From Voacanga thouarsii (Eukaryota > Streptophyta > Magnoliopsida > Gentianales > Apocynaceae), in NCBI GenBank assembly GCA_026120185.1, contig JANUWF010003378.1, positions 496,001 to 560,000 on the forward strand: 64,000 bases of DNA. Reading direction: 5' to 3'. Position 1 is the stretch's first letter, and every line of letters begins with the position of its first letter. The position numbers and the translations under genes were made by a program. Shown one piece after another: positions 25,401 through 36,100 of this stretch. A model generated the notes under the pieces. The model saw nothing but the letters and a program-made list of their open reading frames with translations, was not told where the DNA came from and made no database searches.

Positions 25401-25906
25401 ATGCTGGTTATTTATCTGATCCACATAAAGCACATTCTCAAACGGGCTATCTATTTACATGTGGAAATACTGCTATATCATAGCGTTCTACGAAACAATC
25501 TATAGCAGCTACTTCTTCAAATCATGCTGAAATTATAGCTATTCATGAAGCAAGTCGAGAATGTGTATGTCTAAGATCCATGATTCATTATATCCGAGAA
25601 AGTTGTGGATTATCAACAATCAAAGATATTCCAACTCCTCTTTATGAAGACAATGCAGCTTGCATAGCTCAATTACGAGGAGGATATATTAAAGGAGATC
25701 GGACAAAACATATTTCACCAAAATTCTTCTTTACTCATGAACTCCAGAAGAAATGTGAAATTGATGTGCTACAAATTCGGTCATGTGATAACCTCGCAGA
25801 TATTTTCACGAAGACTTTACCGACTGCAACATTTGAGAAGTTGAGATATAAAATCGGTATGCGTCAGTTTAAAGATTTAAAGGAATCATCTCATCAGGGG
25901 GAGTAA
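22416..25906 (+). pseudogene. pol: Copia pol (protease, integrase, RT, RNase H), copy 2
   Basis: The frame 22416-23492 carries the protease motif CIIDSGT (followed by Arg where copy 1 has Thr), gag-pre-integrase HDRLGYPG (His to Tyr in the conserved HP), and an integrase core with GDIYGP, RLDNAGEF and QNGLAESL, the D-D-E triad. An extra T near 23462 shifts the frame. The RT segment 24433-24756 and the YVDD-containing segment 24770-25483 follow, then RNase H 25580-25906 with DNAACIAQL and DRTKHI. Stops include TAA 24319-24321 (shared with copy 1), TAG near 24424 (Trp in copy 1) and TAG at 25480. It ends in the G-rich tract gggggagtaa. Confidence 0.9.
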
Positions 25907-26031
25907 TAAACAGACATATAGAATAGTGTACTCTTTTTCCTTCACTAGATTTTGTTTTCCACTGAGTTTTTATCTAGTAAGGTTTTAACGAGGCATATTC
26001 TTTATGTAATGGATGGACATCCAAGGGGGAG

Positions 26032-26400
26032 TGTTATGAATTATTGGAATCTCCATTAATTAGTGGAGGCTCCACTAATTATGGATTTATATGAATAATT
26101 AGAGAAGATTTTTATGGATGTCCACCATTTAGTGGAGACACCACTAATTAAGATTAGTGGAAGATGATGTATGCCATGATGTAATCCACTAATTAGAGCT
26201 CTATAAATAGAGCTATTCTCTAAGCTTGTAATACACCATCATTTTGCGAAAGAATGATTAGTGAAAGAAAGATTAGAGAAAGAATTGTGAGAGAAAGAAA
26301 GAGAGAAGTTTGAAGAGAAATTCTTGTGCAAAGAATAGTTAGAATTTTCTTAGTGTGTAGTGTGTAGATTTTATTCTAACACTACCCTAATTTTATAACA
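26032..26400 (+). repeat. 3' LTR of Copia copy 2
   Basis: 369 bp, TGTTATG...ATAACA, preceded by the polypurine tract aagggggag. It is followed directly by the TSD gtttt and the resumed family A LTR. Confidence 0.93.
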
Positions 26401-27457
26401 GTTTTGAATTTTTAGGCAAATACTTCTTCTTTACTTAGGATTTTTTTGGGAACTTTGTAAGTCTATAAATAAAGGCCAAATACCCTAGAAAAAGGGGGTG
26501 CACCATGTAGAACTTAGATATATACTTTTAGAGCGCATCACTAATATTTTCTCTAAAGAAATAATTTAAGCAGCATTGATTCTTGGAGGAATTTTCATTG
26601 GAAATTGCAAGGCTTATCTATAAGTATTTATCTCTTTCCTTTATTTTCTTTTTCTTGAACAATGATGATTTTAATTCTTTAATTGTATTTAGATATTATT
26701 CTTCGATTTTGAGTTAATTTAGTTCTTTGATTAATTAATTATTTTTCTTAGTATTTGATTACTTGTTTTTCCTACGAAATTGATTAATTAATTCTTGTTG
26801 TTAACTTACTTGAAAAAGAGGTTGATAATAGTTTTAATCTAATTAATTTCATATTTGTTATCTCTTAACTTGCTTGAAAAAGAGGTTAATTGTTAAGAAT
26901 ATTGGTAATCAAAGGTTAATTGATGATTGCTAGAATATGGATTTATTGATTAATTTCATGTTTTAAATCACCTAGAATATAAGAGTTTATATGAGAATTC
27001 ATTTTAATGCATCTTTTGGGTAAGTTAGTTGAGACAGAATATGTTCACTAATTTAACTAGAAAATAGTGATTCCATAGATTGTAAACGAAGTAGATCTAT
27101 ATTAAATCGTTCAAGAGACCAAGATAATAATTAATTGTGATAATTGCTAAGTGGTTCATGGTCATATTTTCAAGAAAATTTGTCTAATTACATACTTTTC
27201 CATCCTTCAGTTGTATATATTTCTTTATTATTTTTATTATTTTCTCACTTTATTGGGTCGGTTAAATAATGAATAAAAAGTGATTAGTGTGTATTTGTTC
27301 ATTTGAGGATCGATACTCGTTAATTCCTTATACTATACTTGCGATAAGTATCCTTGCTCACATGTGTATTTTGGAATTAATGTTTTAATTAAAATTTGAT
27401 TAAGGGATGGATTTAAAATTGATGATTTTCTACACCCAAAATTTACGCATCAAGCCT

Positions 27458-28690
27458 ATCATGCTCGGTGAAATAGAGTGCATATATCATCAAAATTGAA
27501 AGGCTTATACTCTTGTTTTAGATCCAATACAATGTTAAGTGTCAGAAGATCCAATGCCTCTACACTAATTCTAGCATTTAACTCTTGCAATTGAAAATTA
27601 GTGACTTCACTGAATATGTCAAAATGATAATGGTGCTTCACAGTAATTTGATTTTCCTTTTTTTTTTTTGTCGACGTCGACCTTCACAATGTTGAGCATT
27701 TAGATTAAGAACACTTAAATCATGTTTTTTCACAAAATGACAGCACATTCTTAATCAATTGCAACCATCTTCTCTCAACTTTTGGATCAACATCTTAGTG
27801 CCTAAAACCAAATGCATGGCACTCAAAATGTCTTGAGATTTTTGATGTAAAGCTTGTCGTAACACATCAGCAATATCCATGAATTCTTTCATCAAGTGCA
27901 AAATAAAAATGAATTCGAATGATTGAATAAACCTCAATCTAGTATTGGCAATCTCCTCCTTGAGAATAAGTGGAACCCACCTTTTTAATAATTTCAAGCC
28001 CTGAAATAGTTTAATCAAACAATGTTATAAGATTGCATATATAATAAATATTAGAACCCGATCATATATCACTAGCTTGTTTCACAATTCCAATTTGATT
28101 GACACCTTTCCTATTTCAAGCTTATCATCCGAACCATACATGCAATTTAAGCAAATTAGGCAGCTTGCAACTCTTCGTGGCATTTACATGAAGCATCAAT
28201 AGCATTGATAATGAAAGTCAAATTATTAAAGAACTCATGAACAGAGTGTACCTCTCTAGATGCATCGACAAGAACTAATTATAGTCGCTGAGCTAAACAA
28301 TGCACATAATAAGTATATGGACAATTACTAAGGAACAATGCTTGCAATCCTTTTTATTCCTTGCACATATTGCTAGCAACATCATATCTTTGACCACAGA
28401 TATTTTGTACATCAAAACTATGATGAGAGAAATATGACATATTTCATTCTTGAGTTAATGAATATGTATCTTTAATATGAGCAAAATCAAAGAAACGCTC
28501 CATAATAAAGCCATCTCTATCAACAAATCTAAGAACAAGAGCTATTTGTTCTCTTTTGGATTCAACATGAGCCTCGTCAACAATAATGTAAAATTTTCAA
28601 TCTCCAATACCTTCACAAATCCTCTTTCACACTTTATTAGCAAGAACATGAAAAATCTCTTTTTGAATTGAATGTGAAAATATACTTGGT
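27458..28690 (-). pseudogene. hAT/ZMYM1-like transposase pseudogene, N-terminal and central part
   Basis: Reading the minus strand from about 28690 downwards gives VDEAHVESKREQIALVLRFV near 28560, SFDVQNICGQRYDVASNM near 28400, GLQALFLSNCPYTYYVHCLA near 28320 and FFNNLTFIINAIDAS near 28220. The open frames at 27755-28018 and 27459-27641 (HFDIFSEVTNFQLQELNARI) then follow. This order matches DUF4371 / ZMYM1-like hAT proteins. Multiple stops and frameshifts show it is dead. The C-terminal end is at 19425-19785, separated by the nested retroelement stack. Confidence 0.75.
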
Positions 28691-29720
28691 TGATCTAAGG
28701 CATCATTTGATTAGCATATAGGAAAGTAATGTTGTGGAATATAAATCTTAAGAAAAGTGGATCCACAATACTCCTAAGATATAGTACAATCAAATAGACA
28801 TAGAGTATGGCATGATCCTTAACAATTTTTTTGGGTACTATATGCAAAACTTCACAGATCTTACAAATCGAGTTTATAAACTCAACCTCCAAACAATAAT
28901 TCAACACCAATCATCCATCAATTCATCCCCAATTACTCGAATTCATTCACCCAACATCAATACAATATACTCACATCAATTCCCCAGCAATTCCTCACAT
29001 CAAAATCATCAAAACTCATTTTTTCTCAAGAATATCAAATCAGTCCAATAAGAACTATGTAAAATCAACATGAATTAGTAAGAGAGATGACTTCAAATCA
29101 CTTGCCTCCTTGAAGATCATTCAAGAACACTTCAATTAGCAACTTCAAAATACTTCAATCTTCAATAATTAATCAGCAATTAAAGAGTTTAAGTGAGGAA
29201 AATCAAAGAACAAAGAAGGGGATTGAGAGTGGCGGTTGAGGGAGTGAGAAGAGAGTAAGAAATGAAAATTTTCTAAGTGTGGGAATGAGGGTGAATGAAA
29301 ATGAGCTAGGTTTTTTGAAAAAAAAATTTTTTAAATATTAAATCAATGTTCTAGATTAATTAGTTTTTTTTAGAACTAATTTTAGAATGTTAGGATTTAA
29401 TAAAATTCAAAGGTTGAGATTAAATCTCACCAATGGCTAGGATGGGTATGCTATAATGAGTATATAAAAGTAATTTTGCTCATTTAGGGCACTCTAGGAT
29501 TTATTGAAATAAAATAAAGAAAAAAATTAGGCTTATATAAAAATAATGAGTAAAGGTTCAAAAAGTTCATATATAAGCAAAAAGGTTCAACGTATAGTCA
29601 AAAGATTCAAAGAATTCAAAGTCTTGGTCAATTAGTAGTCAAAATTAATTAAAGTAAAAAATTAAAATAATTAAAATATTGAAATATGACTTTTATTTAA
29701 TAAAAATCAACATTGGCTCC
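28690..29720 (-). repeat. Dispersed repeat family C, reverse copy
   Basis: Reverse-complement similarity to 7850-8800, strongest at 28900-29060 against 8230-8380. It lies against the N-terminal edge of the ZMYM1-like pseudogene. CT-rich promoter-like text on the minus strand (29190-29290) parallels 8035-8150. Ends are not defined. Confidence 0.45.
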
Positions 29721-29992
29721 TTTATAAACTCGATTTCTCACATTTGTCCCAAAAATGTTGTTTTTTAGTAAATAATTGCAATAAAAACTTTCTAACAACT
29801 AATTCCACATTCAAGACATAAAATTAATCATTAAAAAGTATCACAATATATTCACATAAGTGTACACAAATTTTCTACAAAAATTTTACTTATAAACAAA
29901 TAACTCAAAAAATAGTTAAAAATTTTATTCAAATAAAATTTCTATAAAAATATACAAATATTCTCATATAATATATTCAAATAAATATCCTA

Positions 29993-30190
29993 ATAATAAT
30001 ATATTCATGAAATGCTATTTTATATGTATTTGAATGCATAATTATAAAAAGTGTTACAATATAAGTATACATAATAAATTTTCTAATAATAATAATAATA
30101 TATTCATGAAATGCTATTTTATATATATTTGAGTGTATAATTATAAGAAGTGTTACAAATAGGTATACATGACATATATACGTCCGAGCC
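29993..30190. repeat. Two-copy tandem repeat, about 99 bp period
   Basis: The phrase atattcatgaaatgctattt occurs at 30001 and 30100 with the following 70 bp conserved. The region is AT-rich and non-coding; the minus-strand open frame at 29977-30252 is an artefact of the repeat. Confidence 0.7.
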
Positions 30191-30569
30191 ACTCTAAGGT
30201 GGCTTTCTTTATATAAAACTATATATAAAAAAAAAAAAAGCAAGCCGGCCAAGTTCGAGGCCGTTCACTGAACGTCACACGAACATTATTATTTGTTAGT
30301 TATTTACAAGTACTTTTTCGGTTTTAAATTTATGAAACTTTTTTATTTTATTTTAAAATAAATATTTATATATAAAATTTTAAAATTAATAATTAATTTT
30401 TTCTCAATTTATTTTCACTTATTATAAGTAAATAGGTAATTTTTAAAACTTTTTTTTTCATCTTACTTATTAAAAATTTTTATCAATTAATAATTGTCAT
30501 ATTTTTAATATAGATAGAATAATAATTTTATTTAAATTATAATATTATTTTTAACACTTTTAATATGTA

Positions 30570-30876
30570 CTCCTTCCGTTTCAAAATATTTATTCATGAA
30601 ACTTTTTGCATACTAATTAAAGGTATTGAAATCAATACTACAATGTAGATAAAGTTTCATATTCTATCTCATATTAAAAATATGATAGTTATTGGCAGGT
30701 GAAAATTTCTAAGAAGTAAGAAGAAAGAGGAATTTTGAAAAGTTATGTAATTAATTTAGAATAAATGAGGGTAAAATGGGAAGAAACTAATCATTAGAAC
30801 TAATTTATGTACATGAACAAATATTTTGAAACAAAATAAAAAAGTTTTATAAACAAATATTTTAAAATTGAAAGAA
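30570..30876. mobile_element. Stowaway-like MITE
   Basis: Left end CTCCTTCCGTTTCAAAATAT and right end ATTTTAAAATTGAAAGAA are imperfect inverted repeats, flanked by TA (30568-30569 and 30877-30878). It belongs to the same family as the elements at 32095-32398 and 33014-33278, sharing the internal text 'aaaatttctaagaagtaagaa'-like and 'agaataaatgagggtaaaatg'. A partial relative lies at 30318-30500. Confidence 0.78.
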
Positions 30877-31224
30877 TATATAAAAAATTTTATAAATAAA
30901 TATTTTAAAATAAAAAGAACATCCACGGTCTCCTCAGTGGCGCCATTATGCATACCTCAGCGGAGGCTGACGCCTGGGCTGGATACTGTATTGGTATTTA
31001 AAGGGAAAAAGAAAAGTTAGTTCATATTGCGAAACTAAAACTAGAAGAACAATTATCCAAGAACATGAGAAGGAAAGAAAGCATTTTATGCAAGTTGTAT
31101 TAATGAGAGGCAATAAATTATTTTCAAAAATATTTTAAAATAAGTTATCTAAGACATATCGAATTAGTTTATTATTAACGCTATAAAAATAAAAAGTACG
31201 AAAATATTAAAAATAAATTGTTAG

Positions 31225-31700
31225 TCACGACTCGTAACCTAAAATTGTTAGAGGAAGCGTTTCACTTAGAGTAATTATGTCTTTCTTGACAAGAGCACCA
31301 TGCTTGTGGATGAACTTTGCAACCAGATGACAATCAGAGCAATGGTTAAAGCCCGAACCTCCGCTATTGACTTTCCCGAGGGTGGCATTCACTGCATGAA
31401 AAGTAAATGCCATACAAAGGAACTGCGCAACCATCACACCGATCGAGGTCTTTGGCAAATCCAATAAAATGCCAGTACTTCCTCGAAATCAAGAGTTCCA
31501 TTACCATTTGCATCAAGCTTGTGAAAGAAATTTGTTGTACCTTATCTTTTGTAAAGCTTTGTCTTTGAATGCCTTTTCAAACTCCTCCGAGATTATTGTG
31601 CCATCCCCATCAATGTCCATGCCTTTGAAGGAGTCTTCTGCCATTTTCTTTTGCTCTTAGGTTGCTTTTTCATAGAAAGCCAGTGCTGCCTCTTAATCTC
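31225..31700 (-). pseudogene. Decayed inverted copy of the EF-hand/ZZ gene
   Basis: Minus-strand translation matches the intact gene at 36101 almost throughout: AFYEKATEEQKKMAEDSFKG, MDIDGDGTIISEEFEKAFKDK, then after a frameshift the second EF-hand, CDGCAVPLYGIYFSCSECH, and after another shift GFNHCSDCHLVAKFIHKH. The start codon is not visible, at least two frameshifts are present, and the intron donor equivalent (ctaagtga instead of gtaagtga) is lost. The + strand open frames at 31469-31878 are shadows. It is oriented head-out relative to the intact copy, so the pair is an inverted duplication. Confidence 0.85.
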
Positions 31701-31788
31701 TCTAATTGATTTGTTACTCTCTTCCTGGAATTGCTTCTTCACATGGATCTACCACGTATATATGGAGAAAGAAGATAAGTATATGATA

Positions 31789-32758
31789 TGTGACAAAATA
31801 ATACCATTGCCGATAATATACACAGGGTGTTGTTCTTGTCTATATTATACTTTAATATTCATTTTGACACCCAAATAAATATTTTAGTATTTAGATAACA
31901 TCTATAAAATAGTGACATGGTACGATGAAAAAGAATTGAAACCAATTTACGGAACCAAATAGGGCAATTATTTTCTTAACAGACTACTAGTAATTATTAA
32001 TTTTAGGGATGAAACGACTATGGAAGTCTCTTGGCGGCTCGCAGCAGAATAAGTGTGATTCATGAAGTCATCGGACGGTGGCTAAAATATAATACTCACC
32101 CATTTTAAAATATTTATTTATAAAATTTTTAATACACATATTAAAATATTTAAAATAATATTACAATTTAAATAAAATTCTTATTATACTCATATTAAAA
32201 ACGTGATAATTATAAGTTGGTGAAAATTTTCAAGAAACAAGAAAAAATAAGAGTTTTGAAAAATTATGCAATTGATGTAGAATGAATGAGGGTAAAATGA
32301 GAAGAAATTACTTATTAATTTTAGAAATATGTATATAAACAAATATTTTAAAACAAAATAAAAAATTTTTATGAATAAATATTTTAAAATAAAAAAAATA
32401 GAATCTAAAAAAAATTTGATTTTCTAGTTTCAATGTCCACCACCACCTATCACAGATTTTCGAAGACCATATACGATACTCCATGTGACAAACTATTGGT
32501 ATTCCCCATAATATGCACAGAATGTTGTCGTTGTCCGTATTAGTGACTTTAGTATTCATCTGAGTATTTAGTTTAACGGTGTAAATGAATTCAAACCAAA
32601 TTAACGGAACGACATGGGTCAATTCTTTTCTTAACGTACTAAAAATTATGCACATTTAGCGATGAAAATGACTACGGAAATTTCTTGGAGCCTCACTGCA
32701 GAATAAGTGTGATTCACGAGGTCACTGGACGGTGGCTAAAATACGATAGAATCTAAAA
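31789..32758. repeat. Diverged tandem duplication upstream of the pseudogene
   Basis: Segments 31789-32094 and 32479-32758 align along their length: 'catgtgacaaa', 'aaccaa.ttacggaac', 'gcagaataagtgtgattca' and 'ggacggtggctaaaata' occur in order in both. It represents duplicated 5' flank of the minus-strand pseudogene. Only the left copy is followed by a MITE. Confidence 0.72.
32095..32398. mobile_element. Stowaway-like MITE with preserved empty site
   Basis: Begins CTCACCCATTTTAAAATATT after TA 32093-32094 and ends ATATTTTAAAATAAAAAAAA before TA 32399-32400. The duplicate at 32752-32765 reads ...cgata-gaatctaaaa with a single TA and no insert, which confirms the exact insertion point. Confidence 0.85.
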
Positions 32759-32765
32759 GAAAATT

Positions 32766-33013
32766 CGATTTTCTAGTTTCATTTAGATCAGAGATGTATT
32801 GTCTTTGATTTTTCCTTTTTGCTTTTTAAGAGGAAACGTAGCAATGTAGTTCAGTTATATCTTCTATTTAGAACAGCAAAGGAAATTGAAGAGGTACCGA
32901 TGATATTCAAGCTGAGTAATGGCGGATTTACAGATGATCATGAAAAATGGACTCACGGGTTGTCTGTCAACATTAATAGGCTCTCAGTTTTCAAAGGGAA
33001 ATATTATATAATA
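32766..33013. other. Unassigned spacer with a short open frame
   Basis: A 74-codon + strand open frame (32819-33043) runs into the adjacent MITE, and its sequence is not recognised. I do not call it a gene. Confidence 0.4.
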
Positions 33014-33278
33014 TTTCATCCGTTTCTAAATATTTATTTATGAAATAGTTTATAAATAATTTAAATAAAATTTATATTTTACTTATATTAAAAGTACGAT
33101 AGCTATTAATTGGTAAAAATTCTTAAAAAGTAAGAAAAAAAGATTTTGAAAAGTTATATAATTAACTTAGAATAAATGAGTATAAAATGAGAAAAAATTA
33201 ATTATTAGTTCTAAAATTCTGTATATTAACATCTATTTTGAAAAAAAAATATAAATAAATATTTTAAAATTGAAGGAA
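33014..33278. mobile_element. Stowaway-like MITE, same family as 30570
   Basis: Left end TTCATCCGTTTCTAAATATT, right end ATTTTAAAATTGAAGGAA, flanked by TA (33012-33013; 33279-33280). Internal text parallels the 30570 and 32095 elements. Confidence 0.78.
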
Positions 33279-33280
33279 TA

Positions 33281-33665
33281 CTTCATTCAGTCACAAATAA
33301 GTGACCTAATTACTAAAATCACATATATTATGGAATTATGAAATTTTATAATAAAAAATTAAAATATCAGTTCTGTCTTTCTTGTAGTTTTATTACCACT
33401 GTTGTCTTATTAATTACATTCACCCAAGAAGATATGTTGTCATTGATAGTTCCAAGTATCTTTTGCTATTTATATAAGAGAATGTGTTACATTATTATTG
33501 GTTAAAATAAATTTATTATGAATAGTTGTAATGGTAATTAATTAATGGAAAATTGTTATAATGGTAAAATTAAAAAAAAATAAATTAAATACGGTTTACA
33601 TTTAAAAAGTGAAGTTATTTTTATATAAATAAAAAATTAAGTTACTTATTTGTGACCCTAGGGAG
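33281..33665. mobile_element. Second MITE of a different family, abutting the previous one
   Basis: Left end CTTCATTCAGTCACAAATAA and right end TTATTTGTGACCCTAGGGAG are imperfect inverted repeats. The right TA is at 33666-33667 and the left TA (33279-33280) is shared with the preceding MITE. Confidence 0.75.
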
Positions 33666-33667
33666 TA

Positions 33668-35900
33668 TTAAAAATTTTTGGAGGCTAGAAAAAGAAAATA
33701 AAGAGTTATATAATTCGACCCCGACAGGGACGAAGCATATACGTACTACTTTAATGCAGAAGACTTTTGACTTCTTTCCTTCACTACGCCATTAGCAGTA
33801 TTCCCCCCGATATATATGCAGCAGAGTTTGCGAACCCATGCGAAAATTCGCCTTTTCTTAATCTATCTTTCACTAAAGTAGTAAAAAACCATGAAGCTCT
33901 CAAAATCAAAATAGACTATTCATCAAACAATTTTCATCTCGCTCACCCAGCCTCTACAGGTTAACCGAATACAACCAATATCAAAGACCATACATGCAAT
34001 CCTCCATGAGAGAATTTGGAGCTGAAATCCATAATTGTCTTGAGTGACTATAATCATTTGTTCAGATTGACTAAGAAGGGATAACGGGAATCCATAAATG
34101 GCATCAGAGTAATTTGCTCAGATTTAGTAAGCAGGGACAACGATGAGGAGTATCTTCTTCAGTAGACTTCTTTTCCGCTTAGAATTCAACCTCCGCGGTC
34201 TTCTTATCTTAAAATTCATTTGGGCTGTAAAATGCGAAGAAAATTTCTCTTCATCATTAGAAAGGAGAAGAGGAAGGAATAATTTTTTTTTAAAAAAGGA
34301 AAGAAAAGAAAGAGAAAAGGAAAGAAATTACTGATTACCCTTTGTAGCCATACTAATTTAGTAACGTGGCAAGTATGTGCTTCTCCCTACTGGAAACAAT
34401 TCGAAAATAACTTTATAATTTGCACGAATAAAAAATATATTTGGGCATAAGAAGTTATTTAAAAAACAATTATTTGAGATCAAAACATTCAAGAAAAAAA
34501 AAATTAGGAACAAAACCCACCAATTTGTCTAAGAAAAATGTTCAGATAAAATAACTCTTGATCTTAAGATTCTGTTGCGAGAACGTGTTCCGCTTTTATA
34601 TGTTTTGAAAGTATAATGCATGGACAAAGCGCTGTGAATGCCATGATAAGATGATAAATTAATTGCAGCTTGTTTAGAGTCAGAATGTACACCAAAGTGT
34701 GTTTCCTTGCCGTTGTGGCCCTTATATGCTTGACATGACTAATAATACATATGCAGAAAAAAACAAATTTGCAGAGTATTAAAAAATCACATAATATGAC
34801 TGGTATGAAGGGGAAAAAAAACAAATTTGTACAAATTCAATTAGTGTCATTGCAATTTCGTGGAAGGTTCCTATTTCAAATTTCAGTAAGAAATTCACTT
34901 AGATGTGATTTGGAGAAAAGTATTTTTCTATCCATTCAGTTTTGTTGTTGACATTGTATTGTGTCCGCAATTTTTTCTATTCTCATATTATCTGTTAGTT
35001 GCATTTGTGATAAAAAAAAAAAGTAGATTATTATATATATATATATATTATATATATATGCCAAAAGTCAGAATGTCGCTGAATATAGTTCATTGAGTAT
35101 CTTCCCTAGTTGCAGTTGCACGTAAAAAACTGCTCTTGTTTAGTCAACCGTTTTCCGTTGCCACTCTGACAAAGAGTAGAATTATCCTTTTTCTTTCCCT
35201 GTACAATAATACCTAAAACCGCGTGAAAATACTCAATGAAATATGACTTAGGAACCTTCCTCGAACTTGCACAAGTACCGATTAACAATAAATAAATGTC
35301 CTTCTAAACAACCGCTAAATATATGGAAAAACGAAAAAACTATAAGTTGTGGAAACTTAAAATTTATTAAAAGTGTGCTAAGTTAGATTTTCTACTTCAC
35401 AAAAACATCATCTTAGCACATCTAAAAGTTTGCAAAATTTCATAAAATTTTTTTGTAAAAATTAAAAAATCTTCGTTAAATTGGAATATCTTTTATTATA
35501 ATATATTAATCACACACTTATCTCTTGTAAATACCATCATATAATGTTAATTAAATATACAAATATTTATTTGAGGTGTTTAGAACAGGAGAAAGTTTCT
35601 AGTGATAGGTTTTAATAACTTATGTACACTATATAACTTACAATTCAATCAATAAAAATAAAATATGTGAGTATTAGATGCCAATTGAATTTTAGAAAAT
35701 AATTATTAATACCACTTAATTTTGTGAGAAGTGAATGCCAACTTATTTCAAGAAGTATTAAGTGGTGTTAACATTTATTTTTTAAAATGAAGTTAACATC
35801 CACTACCGGTATGTTTTATTTTTATTAAATAAAGTATAACTTATGTAGTGTACATAAGTTATTAACTTAATACTATAAATTTTCTTCCAGAAGAGTGTCA
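33668..35900. other. Spacer without a supported gene
   Basis: AT-rich, with short open frames on both strands and no recognisable domain. A TA microsatellite lies at 35030-35058. The 35590-35880 part has an inverted-repeat character (acttatgtacactatataac versus ttatgtagtgtacataagtt), which suggests a further MITE or foldback element about 35600-35870. Confidence 0.4.
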
Positions 35901-36000
35901 AAACAAACAATATTTATGCTAACCTTTGTAAATAGATATTGATATTATTTTGTTATATATCTTAATTACTCCGGAGTGGTCATCTCTACATCTTCGCTCC

Positions 36001-36010
36001 CTATATATAG
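36001..36010 (+). promoter_or_regulatory. TATA box of the EF-hand/ZZ gene
   Basis: ctatatatag lies 91-100 bp upstream of the ATG at 36101, a normal distance for a short plant 5' UTR. The intervening text is A-rich and free of ATG in good context. Confidence 0.55.
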
Positions 36011-36100
36011 GAACCATCTCGAGCTCTAAATGAACAAGCAAATAGAGAAAGCAAAATACTACTCCCAAAGTGAAAAAATCAAGTACAGAAATTAAGAGCA

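Larger units (their letters stand above)
20796..26400 (+). mobile_element. Complete Copia retrotransposon, copy 2
   Basis: 5' LTR 20796-21168 (373 bp), PBS-like cgttatcagcacga from 21169, gag, spacer, pol, polypurine tract ending 26031, and 3' LTR 26032-26400 (369 bp). A perfect TSD gtttt lies at 20791-20795 and 26401-26405. The LTRs differ by eight substitutions and one 4-bp duplication (attaatta at 20818-20829) by my count. Internal frames are longer than in copy 1 but still broken by point stops and single-base indels. Confidence 0.93.
19786..27452 (+). mobile_element. Gypsy LTR family A, second copy, interrupted
   Basis: Begins TGATAGGGG at 19786 and ends ACGCATCA at 27452. Flanking pentamers agact and agcct match at 4 of 5 positions. 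It carries GGCGCC-like palindromes (19966-20002), a TATA box near 26464 and the shared end block at 27270-27452. It was later invaded by a MITE (20044-20508) and a Copia element (20796-26400). The open frame at 20577-20831 lies in this LTR and is not considered coding. No gypsy internal genes are attached, so it is a solo LTR. Confidence 0.8.
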
